From JBFHIJ01 sp963678775 (GTDB taxonomy: Bacteria; Bacteroidota; Ignavibacteria; Kapaibacteriales; UBA2268): a DNA stretch of 64,000 nucleotides. Below the pieces are notes generated by a model. The model was given only the letters and a program-made list of their open reading frames with translations, was not told the origin of the DNA and made no database searches. The stretch covers positions 1-64,000 of the forward strand of contig CAXXGR010000007.1 in NCBI GenBank assembly GCA_963678775.2. Reading direction: 5' to 3'. Numbering within the stretch: position 1 is the stretch's first letter; each line of letters starts with the position of its first letter. The position numbers were made by a program, and so were the translations under genes. This document shows, piece by piece, positions 55,157 through 62,206 of this stretch.

Positions 55157-56044
55157 ATGCAACTGGAATTTGCAGCTATTAAAAGAGCAAAGAAATTTTC
55201 TCCCAATCATATAGAAAATGATGCTCTTATATTAACTCAGACTGCTGAGGAACTTCACAGACTTGGTGCAAAAGTAAAGTTTTACGATGAAGAAATGCTT
55301 TTCGGTAATAGCATTAAAGAAGATTTTATTTTTTCTATGTCAAGAGAAGATGATGTTATAAAAAAATTGAAACAGCTACAGAAGAAAGGAAAAGTTGTTG
55401 TCAACTCACCGAAGGCAGTTAAAAACTGTTTCCGTGAAAATGTTACAACTAAGCTATTGGTATATGGTGTCCCTTACCCTGATAGTGTTATCATCAAAAC
55501 AAATGATTTTGATCCTATAACACTTGCCAAATTTAATGGTCAAAAAGTATGGGTAAAAAGAGACAAACATATCCAACATAGCGAAGATAGAGCCTTAGCT
55601 ACTTGCGATGCTGAAAGAGACAATATTGTTCGTGAATTTGGCAGACGTGGTATCAAAAAAGCCATAGTGCAAGAGCATTTGATAGGTAATGAAGTTAAGT
55701 TTTACGGCGTACGCGGCTCAGAGTTTTTCCATTGGTATTACTCGCATGAGACTTTTCCCGGGCTCAAAATTGACGAACAAAAATTCATCACCTTGGCAAG
55801 GCGTGCTGCTGAAACGCTCAAAGTAGATGTTTATGGCGGAGATGCTTTAATATTGCCTGATGGCTCCATTTATATCATTGACTTTAATGACTGGCCTAGC
55901 TTCGCTCCTTGCAGAAACGAAGCCGCTGTAGCTATAGCGAAAATGATATACAGAAAAGCCCAGTTTAGGACGCTTACTCCTGATCATTCATTTGTTTCGG
56001 AAGAAACGAGCGAAGTAATCGAAATAGAAACCAATTTTAATTGA
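55157..56044 (+). CDS. ATP-grasp protein of the inositol cluster
   Basis: 295 residues. The ATP-grasp fold is visible: a preATP region (residues 1-85), VWVKRDKHIQHSEDRALATC with the ATP-binding Lys, AIVQEHLIGNEVKFYGV, and the metal site VYGGDALILPDGSIYIIDFNDWPSF with Asp and Asn. Such enzymes join a carboxylate to an amine through acyl phosphate, or phosphorylate inositol phosphates in the ITPK branch. Which it is cannot be decided here. The place between the nucleotidyltransferase and CDP-alcohol phosphotransferase suggests it modifies the same product. It is 12 bases upstream of the next gene. Confidence 0.75.
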   Translation: MQLEFAAIKRAKKFSPNHIENDALILTQTAEELHRLGAKVKFYDEEMLFGNSIKEDFIFSMSREDDVIKKLKQLQKKGKVVVNSPKAVKNCFRENVTTKLLVYGVPYPDSVIIKTNDFDPITLAKFNGQKVWVKRDKHIQHSEDRALATCDAERDNIVREFGRRGIKKAIVQEHLIGNEVKFYGVRGSEFFHWYYSHETFPGLKIDEQKFITLARRAAETLKVDVYGGDALILPDGSIYIIDFNDWPSFAPCRNEAAVAIAKMIYRKAQFRTLTPDHSFVSEETSEVIEIETNFN

Positions 56045-56056
56045 ATAGGATAAAAG

Positions 56057-56962
56057 ATGGCTGAAATGAATGTCGAAGCTACTCTGAAGTCAAAAGACAC
56101 AGAAGAGACACTGGATATACTTTTTTATAGGCCTTTGGGCTTTATAGTGGCTAAGTTTTGTGAAAAAACCGGTATCACTCCGAATGCAGTTACATGGACC
56201 AGTATTGTGCTTGGTGGCATAGCTGGTCATGCGTTTTATTATTCTGATTTGCAGATAAACGTATTGGGGATGTTGCTTTTGATATTTGCAAACCTATTAG
56301 ATTCTACTGACGGTCAGCTTGCAAGGATGACTAATCAATGCACGCGAATGGGTAGATTTCTTGATGGTTTTGGTGGTAACGTCTGGTTCACCAGCATTTA
56401 TATCCATATTGGTTTGCGGATGATAAATGAAGGATACGAGCCGTGGATATTCGGTTTTGTAATTGTTACAGGGCTGTTTCACTCGTTTCAGGCGGCTATG
56501 GCTGACTATTACCGTAATGCGCATCTATTCTTTATCCAAGGAAAAAATAAATCAGAAGTAGACAGTTCTAAAAAGTTAGAGCAACAATATCAAGCAGCTA
56601 CGTGGAGTGGTGAGTTCTGGACAAAAGTCTTTTTGTTTATGTATACAAATTATACAAAAGAACAAGAGATTCTATCTAAAAATTTGCAGAAACTCTATAA
56701 TAAAGTTGCTGAGAAGTATCCGGCAGGGGCACCTGAATGGCTCGTTGCTAACTTTAGAAAAGGCAGTAAGCCTTTGATGAAATATACCAATATTTTAACT
56801 ACAAATACACGTATGTGGGCATTGTTTTTCTCAATGTTTTTTGGAGAAGTTATATGGTATTTGGTATTTGAAATAACTGTGTTAAATATTTTGCTTATAC
56901 AAATGGTAATAAGACAAGAAAGATTAAGCAAAAAAATGATACTGGAAATTGAGCAAGCGTGA
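56057..56962 (+). CDS. CDP-alcohol phosphotransferase with altered signature
   Basis: 301 residues. The CDP-alcohol signature is D82-x2-D85-G-x2-A89-R90-x8-G99-x3-D103-x3-Gly107, so the fourth Asp of D(x)2DG(x)2AR(x)8-9G(x)3D(x)3D is Gly (followed by Asn). Membrane helices surround it (FIVAKFCEKTGITPNAVTW; LGMLLLIFANLL; a long insertion at 170-235 of helical, soluble look). Family enzymes move a phospho-alcohol from a CDP carrier to an alcohol, for example making phosphatidylinositol phosphate or di-inositol phosphate. Loss of the fourth Asp, thought to be the catalytic base, may mean altered chemistry or a variant family. Its TGA overlaps the GTG start of the next gene. Confidence 0.82.
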   Translation: MAEMNVEATLKSKDTEETLDILFYRPLGFIVAKFCEKTGITPNAVTWTSIVLGGIAGHAFYYSDLQINVLGMLLLIFANLLDSTDGQLARMTNQCTRMGRFLDGFGGNVWFTSIYIHIGLRMINEGYEPWIFGFVIVTGLFHSFQAAMADYYRNAHLFFIQGKNKSEVDSSKKLEQQYQAATWSGEFWTKVFLFMYTNYTKEQEILSKNLQKLYNKVAEKYPAGAPEWLVANFRKGSKPLMKYTNILTTNTRMWALFFSMFFGEVIWYLVFEITVLNILLIQMVIRQERLSKKMILEIEQA

Positions 56963-57990
56963 AAAATCAGAATACATACAAAACTATATTTATGATTATA
57001 GGTTTGGGCATATTCTCCTATCTGGTTTATAATTTTGGGATAGACAGAATAATGCAAAACCTGCAGGAAACCGGATGGTGGTTTGCTGCAATAGTAGCTA
57101 CATGGGGGTTTGTGTATTTATTTAATGCACTTTCCTGGTCTAAGATAGTTAAATCCAAAGAGAACAAAATACCTTTTTCTCAAGTATTTGGATTGACAGT
57201 TAGTGGCTTTTCTCTAAACTACATCACACCGTTTGTAGGCTTAGGTGGCGAACCTTATAGAATTATGGCATATAAAGAATATATTGGCACTGAGAAATCA
57301 GTTTCCTCTGTGATTATATATACTTTGATGCATATGATAAGCCATGTAGTCTTTTGGGTGTTTAGCATGGCGTGGGTTATTTTATTCTTAGATATGCCAT
57401 TCCATTATTGGATGATAATGGCAGCTATTTTTGTGATTTTAATTTTGCTGTTATCTATATATATCAAAGCCATGAAGTCAGGGCTTCTTAATACTTTAAA
57501 ATTGGTGGTCTCTAAACTGCCATTTAAAAAACTGACTTCTGTTATAGAGCAGCATCACGATAAACTAAACGAAGCAGATGCATATATCAGAGACTTTTAC
57601 AATACAAGGAAGTCTGACTTTTTCACAGTAGTTTTTTATGAGTTTGTTTCCAGAGTGATTAGCTCTATGGAATACTACTTTATTTTGATGGCTGTAGGAG
57701 TCCAAATAAGCATATTCGAAGCTATCTTTATCAATGCCGGTATGTCACTTGTGATTAATCTTGTGTTCTTTATACCATTTCAGTTAGGTGCACGAGAAGG
57801 AGCATTGGTGTTTGTACATGGTATGCTGGGGATAGATGCTTCTCTTGGTTTATATGCAGGAATAGTAAATAGAGTGAGGGAATTCTTCTGGATATTATTA
57901 GGATTAGCCTTTATTCAGATCACAGGCAGAAAAGAAAAATATAAAGAAGAGAGAATTAACGAAATGGTAGAGGCAGATAATGCAAACTAA
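56959..57990 (+). CDS. Flippase-like membrane protein (UPF0104/lysylphosphatidylglycerol synthase TM family)
   Basis: 343 residues, start GTG at 56959 overlapping the previous stop (GTGA). Six to eight hydrophobic helices include YLFNALSWSKIV, GLTVSGFSLNYITPFVGLGGEPYRIMAYKE and NLVFFIPFQLGAREGALVF, all signatures of the UPF0104 fold. The family includes the membrane part of MprF and AglD-like proteins and moves or modifies lipids across the inner membrane. Next to a CDP-alcohol phosphotransferase, a role in flipping the product is likely but inferred. It overlaps the HAD gene by 11 bases. Confidence 0.85.
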   Translation: MKNQNTYKTIFMIIGLGIFSYLVYNFGIDRIMQNLQETGWWFAAIVATWGFVYLFNALSWSKIVKSKENKIPFSQVFGLTVSGFSLNYITPFVGLGGEPYRIMAYKEYIGTEKSVSSVIIYTLMHMISHVVFWVFSMAWVILFLDMPFHYWMIMAAIFVILILLLSIYIKAMKSGLLNTLKLVVSKLPFKKLTSVIEQHHDKLNEADAYIRDFYNTRKSDFFTVVFYEFVSRVISSMEYYFILMAVGVQISIFEAIFINAGMSLVINLVFFIPFQLGAREGALVFVHGMLGIDASLGLYAGIVNRVREFFWILLGLAFIQITGRKEKYKEERINEMVEADNAN

Positions 57991-58687
57991 AGCGATATTA
58001 TTTGATTTTGGCGGTACGATAGATACGAATGGAGTGCATTGGAGCGAAAAGTTTTGGGATACATACCAAAGGTGTGCAATCCAAATCGAAAAGAAAGATT
58101 TTGAAAAGGCTTATGTAAGCACCGAAAAGATGCTCGGTACAGAAAAACGAATAAAAGTGGAAATGAATTTTTTTGAGATTATCAGAGAGAAACTGATAAT
58201 TCAAATATATTTTCTTATTCAGCAAGGAAATCTGCCACACACTACTAAAGTTGATGACTTAGCAGAATCACTTGCTAAAGATTGCTATGACAGCATTCAC
58301 AAAGAAGTGCAAAGTGCGGGTAGAATAATGGCAAATCTTAAAAATAGATATACTATAGGCGTGGTTTCTAATTTCTATGGAAATATCGATAAAGTACTCG
58401 AAGAGTTTAATCTGCATAATTTATGTTCGGTTATTATAGACTCTACGGTAGTTGGTATTAGAAAACCAGACCCTGATATATATCAGCATGCAATAGAAAA
58501 ACTTGCATTAAAAAACGAAGAAGTGGCTATCGTTGGTGATTCTTACACTAATGATATAGAGCCCGGCAGAAAACTGGGATGTAAAACTATATGGCTAAAA
58601 GGCAGATCTTGGAAAGAGGAAACTCAATCCGAGGCTGCAGATTTTACAATCAATCACTTCAAAGAACTAGAAAATATCTTTCTCTAA
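57980..58687 (+). CDS. HAD-superfamily hydrolase
   Basis: 235 residues. HAD motif I is ILFDFGGTID, so the nucleophile Asp9 is kept but the second acidic residue of DxD is Gly11. Motif II is VVSNFYGN, motif III has Lys in IRKPDPDIY, motif IV is VGDSYTNDIEPG. The helical cap is inserted after motif I. DFGGT variants are frequent in the haloacid dehalogenase/phosphatase subset. In this cluster it could remove the phosphate from an inositol-phosphate lipid or from inositol phosphate. Overlap with the previous gene by 11 bases indicates translational coupling. Confidence 0.82.
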   Translation: MQTKAILFDFGGTIDTNGVHWSEKFWDTYQRCAIQIEKKDFEKAYVSTEKMLGTEKRIKVEMNFFEIIREKLIIQIYFLIQQGNLPHTTKVDDLAESLAKDCYDSIHKEVQSAGRIMANLKNRYTIGVVSNFYGNIDKVLEEFNLHNLCSVIIDSTVVGIRKPDPDIYQHAIEKLALKNEEVAIVGDSYTNDIEPGRKLGCKTIWLKGRSWKEETQSEAADFTINHFKELENIFL

Positions 58688-58756
58688 TTGAGTTTGGGAT
58701 ATCATAAATAATCGTAATATATAGCAAATAGCTAAACTTTTTAATTGAGGTTAGAA

Positions 58757-60073
58757 ATGGGTAAATATCAAGTAAAAGAAGCCAAAGGCAAATTAGGAGT
58801 CTTGGTTGTAGGTATGAACGGTGCGGTAGCATCAACTTTTATTACTGGTGTAATGTCTATACGTAAAGGAATAGCAAAACCAATCGGTTCTGTTTCTCAA
58901 ATGCAAACTATTAGAATTGGCAAAAGAATAGACAATAACTTCCCTCTTATTAAAGATTTTGCTCCTTTAGCAAAACTTGATGACATTGTTTTTGGTGGCT
59001 GGGATATCGAAGATAAAAATCTATATCAAGCTACTTCTTCAAATGGAGTGCTTACAGAAAAAGATGTAGACGCTGTAAAAGATGAACTTGAAGCATTGCA
59101 TTGCATGCCGGCTGTTTTTGAACAAAAATACGTACTGAAACTTCACGGTGATTTCGTTAAAAAAGGCGAAACTAAAGAAGATTTGGCAAATCAGGTAAGA
59201 GAAGATATTCGCAAATTCAAAGAAGCCAATGGCGTAGACCGTATGGTAATGGTATGGTGTGGCTCTACTGAAGTGTATATGCAAATTAGCGATGTACATC
59301 AAACTGTAGCTGCTTTTGAGCAAGGATTGAAAGATAATCATGCAGGTATTTCTCCTTCCATGATTTATGCTTATGCTGCCTTGAAAGAAAGTGTTCCTTA
59401 CATTAATGGTGCACCAAACTTGACTGTTGATATGCCTGCAATGATGGAACTTGCTGATTTGAATAAAATGCCAATTTCAGGTAAAGATTTCAAAACAGGT
59501 CAAACTCTAATCAAAACAGTTATTTCTCCTATGCTTAAAGCAAGAATGATTGGTCTTAGCGGTTGGTTCTCTACCAATATACTTGGTAATAGAGACGGCG
59601 AAGTACTAGATGATCCTGAATCATTCAAAACTAAAGAGCAAAGTAAACTATCTGTTATTGATTCTATTATTCAGCCTGAATTATATCCTGATTTGTACAA
59701 AGATTACTATCATAAAGTTAGAATCAACTATTATCCACCTAAAGGTGATAATAAAGAAGGTTGGGATCAAATCGACATCTTTGGTTGGATGGGCTACCCA
59801 ATGGAATTGAAAATAAACTTCCTTTGCCGTGACTCTATCTTAGCTGCTCCAATTGCTTTAGACTTAGTATTGTTTACTGACCTTGCAATGAGAGCCGGCA
59901 TGTACGGTATCCAAGAATGGCTGTCTTTCTATCTAAAGAGCCCAATGCACAGACCAAATGTTGTGCCTGAAAACGACCTCTTTATCCAGTTAATCAAACT
60001 TAAAAACACTTTAAGATTGATGATGGGCGAAGATGTTGTTACTCACGTAGAAGAAGAAGCAGACGAAATTTAG
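58757..60073 (+). CDS. Inositol-3-phosphate synthase
   Basis: 438 residues from the ATG at 58757, chosen because GAGG lies 8 bases upstream; an ATG at 58745 would add four residues. The NAD-binding segment VVGMNGAVASTFITG, the ICCGSTEV-like block VWCGSTEVY, and the catalytic stretch DFKTGQTLIKTVISPMLKAR with GLSGWFSTNILGN are hallmarks of myo-inositol-1-phosphate synthase. It turns glucose 6-phosphate into inositol 3-phosphate, and so feeds the cluster. The bacterial type without long eukaryotic insertions is present. Two hairpins follow in the gap before the TolC gene. Confidence 0.93.
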   Translation: MGKYQVKEAKGKLGVLVVGMNGAVASTFITGVMSIRKGIAKPIGSVSQMQTIRIGKRIDNNFPLIKDFAPLAKLDDIVFGGWDIEDKNLYQATSSNGVLTEKDVDAVKDELEALHCMPAVFEQKYVLKLHGDFVKKGETKEDLANQVREDIRKFKEANGVDRMVMVWCGSTEVYMQISDVHQTVAAFEQGLKDNHAGISPSMIYAYAALKESVPYINGAPNLTVDMPAMMELADLNKMPISGKDFKTGQTLIKTVISPMLKARMIGLSGWFSTNILGNRDGEVLDDPESFKTKEQSKLSVIDSIIQPELYPDLYKDYYHKVRINYYPPKGDNKEGWDQIDIFGWMGYPMELKINFLCRDSILAAPIALDLVLFTDLAMRAGMYGIQEWLSFYLKSPMHRPNVVPENDLFIQLIKLKNTLRLMMGEDVVTHVEEEADEI

Positions 60074-60094
60074 TTTTAAATTCTGTTGTAACCG

Positions 60095-60113
60095 GTGGCA
60101 AATTAGTCGCCAC
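60095..60113 (+). other. Small hairpin downstream of the inositol synthase
   Basis: GTGGC and GCCAC flank a 9-base loop, 22 bases after the stop codon. The T-rich run after it is weak (ATATATT). Confidence 0.45.
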
Positions 60114-60130
60114 ATATATTTAAGATATAC

Positions 60131-60160
60131 TTCAACCGTAGGGTTAACCCTACGGTTGAA
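60131..60160. other. Perfect 30 bp palindrome
   Basis: TTCAACCGTAGGGTT is immediately followed by its exact complement, giving 15 paired bases on each side without a loop on paper. It lies between the inositol synthase and the TolC-family gene, 87 bases before the latter's start. There is no T run, so it is either a two-way terminator-like structure, an mRNA end stabiliser or a protein-binding site. Confidence 0.65.
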
Positions 60161-60246
60161 ATTAAACTAAATCTCTGTCCTGTTAAAACTCAACTAACAT
60201 TAAATAAACGATATTTTTTTACTCTTTCTAAGATGAAAATTTACAA

Positions 60247-61629
60247 ATGAAACAAAAAGCGATATCGAATAGTATTATCTATATAGCACTTATTTTAATT
60301 TGCCAAGTGTCTGTAACTTTTTCTGAGGAGCTTGATTTACAAACTTTCCTAGAAAAGGCTATTGAGCATAAAGGCATTGAAAATAGATTTCAGTTGCAAA
60401 AACAGAAATCTTTAACTACCAAAGAAGAAGTAGAAAGCTTAAAGATTTTACCTGAAGTAACGCTTGAAATGCGCGGAGGCATAGTGCCGGAAGCTAGGGG
60501 AGATGTTTTTTATTCTCCTGATGCTGCTACAGACTTAGAGGGCTGGGGACCATTCTTCCAAAGTGAAATAAAATTTGTGCAGCCTTTGTATACCTTTGGT
60601 AGATTGAGCAATGCAAGCACTGGTGCTGATTTACTTATCAAATCAGAGACCGCCAAGTACGAACAGGAAAAAGCCGAACTCAAGAATATATTGATTGATT
60701 TATATTTCTCTACATCTGCCGCTTATAAAGCAAAAAACATAGCTAATGAGGTAGAAACCGGAATAAATAAGCTGATGGAAGAGATAGAAAAAGAACTTGA
60801 AAAAATTGAATCTGAAATAGATGATGGCGACTATCTAGAAGCAAAAAGCTTTAGATATGTAGTCGACGAAATAGTAGAGAATAGCAAAAAAAATAAGAAA
60901 GCAGGAATATATGCTGTGAATCTTGCCTCAGGGATTGAGCTTACTGACTCTGCTTTAGTTTCAGATCAGATTCCTGAGTTTGATTTTGGATTAATTCCTT
61001 TTCAAAATATATGGGACTATTCTCTGAAGCATAATAAAAAGATGCAACAAATTGCTTATGGTATTCGGGCTATGGATAGTAAGATACAAATAAGTAATTC
61101 AGAGAAATACCCGTTGCTTTATCTTGCCGGCGGAGTGATGTATGGAATAGCTCCAAATAGAGATGACCAAAAGAATCCTTTTGTGTATGATCAGTTTAAT
61201 TATCTCACTGCAGGTGCATTCGTGGGAATGAAATGGAACATGAATATATTTAGACAAGATGTACAGCAGAAAAAAGATGAACTGGCAAAACAAATTTTGG
61301 ACGAAGAGCAACAGTTGCTGCTTAGTCAAAGCAAAGCAGAGCTATATAATCTATATTTAGACATTCAGAAAGATTATAAACTATTAGAATCTGTAGACAG
61401 ATCTGAAAAAGATGCCAGAGCTTGGCTAACAATGAGTTATGATAACTGGGAAATGGGGATAGGTGAGCCTGAAAAATTGATCAAGGCTTATAAAACATAT
61501 TTTCAGTTAAAGGGACAGAGAGTGCAAAAGCATTTAGATGTGCAAAAAGGCCTTACAAAACTATCAAATGAATTAGGAAATATTGAGCTAATAATTAAAT
61601 GGGTGCAAAATGGAAAAGTTAATCTCTAA
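60247..61629 (+). CDS. TolC-family outer-membrane efflux protein
   Basis: 460 residues with a signal peptide (IIYIALILICQVSVTFSEE). It has the OEP pattern: two halves of long coiled-coil helices (ALKNILIDLYFSTSAAYKAK, NEVETGINKLMEEIEKELEK) and beta strands (PFFQSEIKFVQPLYTFGRLS; YLTAGAFVGMKWNMNIFRQD). TolC proteins form trimeric channels across outer membrane and periplasm. It overlaps the MlaC-like gene by 20 bases. With that and an RND gene it forms an export operon. It has only modest similarity in its C-terminal part, so substrate cannot be said. Confidence 0.85.
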   Translation: MKQKAISNSIIYIALILICQVSVTFSEELDLQTFLEKAIEHKGIENRFQLQKQKSLTTKEEVESLKILPEVTLEMRGGIVPEARGDVFYSPDAATDLEGWGPFFQSEIKFVQPLYTFGRLSNASTGADLLIKSETAKYEQEKAELKNILIDLYFSTSAAYKAKNIANEVETGINKLMEEIEKELEKIESEIDDGDYLEAKSFRYVVDEIVENSKKNKKAGIYAVNLASGIELTDSALVSDQIPEFDFGLIPFQNIWDYSLKHNKKMQQIAYGIRAMDSKIQISNSEKYPLLYLAGGVMYGIAPNRDDQKNPFVYDQFNYLTAGAFVGMKWNMNIFRQDVQQKKDELAKQILDEEQQLLLSQSKAELYNLYLDIQKDYKLLESVDRSEKDARAWLTMSYDNWEMGIGEPEKLIKAYKTYFQLKGQRVQKHLDVQKGLTKLSNELGNIELIIKWVQNGKVNL

Positions 61630-62206
61630 AATATCGACAACATTATTGCTATTAGCAGTGATGGCTATTAGTGCCTATGCTGCAGATAGCCCGATGGATG
61701 TAGTAAAAAAATCTAATACTAAAGTGGCTGCTATTAATGCTAAAAGCTCAAAGATTGATGACAAATCTCAAAAAGAAATGCTCAATGTTATCAGTTCTGT
61801 AACTAACTGGGCTGCGATGAGTGATGCCGTTGTTTCCAGACTAAGAGGAATGGATACTAAACAACAAAAAGAATTTAAAGAAAAATTTGAAGAGCTATTA
61901 CGAATTAGTTCTGTAAATAAATTAGGTAGATACAGAGCCGACGGTTTTGATTATGTAGAAGAAAAAACTGACGGAGACAAAGCCACTGTAAAAACATTAG
62001 CGTTCTACAAAAAAGAAAAAATAGAAATAATCTATGAACTGGAAAAAACAGACGGTAAATGGATGATAGTAAACTACGTAGTTGATGGCGTAGATACAGT
62101 AAGAAATTATCAGAAACAGTTTTACAGATTGCTTAAAAAGAAAAGTTTTGAAGGCGTAATAGAAGTAATCGAAAAAAATATTGAAGACTCTAAAAGCGAA
62201 AAATAA
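61610..62206 (+). CDS. MlaC/Ttg2D-family periplasmic lipid-binding protein
   Basis: 198 residues with a signal peptide (ISTTLLLLAVMAISAYA). The MlaC pattern is clear: VVSRLRGMDTKQQKEFKEKFEELLRIS, then GRYRADGFDYVEEKTDGDKATV, YELEKTDGKWMIVNYVVDGVDTVRNYQKQF. MlaC carries phospholipids between the membranes; the related HpnM does so in hopanoid loci next to an RND transporter. The gene overlaps TolC upstream and shares one base (TAATG) with the RND gene downstream, so the three act together. Confidence 0.88.
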   Translation: MEKLISKISTTLLLLAVMAISAYAADSPMDVVKKSNTKVAAINAKSSKIDDKSQKEMLNVISSVTNWAAMSDAVVSRLRGMDTKQQKEFKEKFEELLRISSVNKLGRYRADGFDYVEEKTDGDKATVKTLAFYKKEKIEIIYELEKTDGKWMIVNYVVDGVDTVRNYQKQFYRLLKKKSFEGVIEVIEKNIEDSKSEK

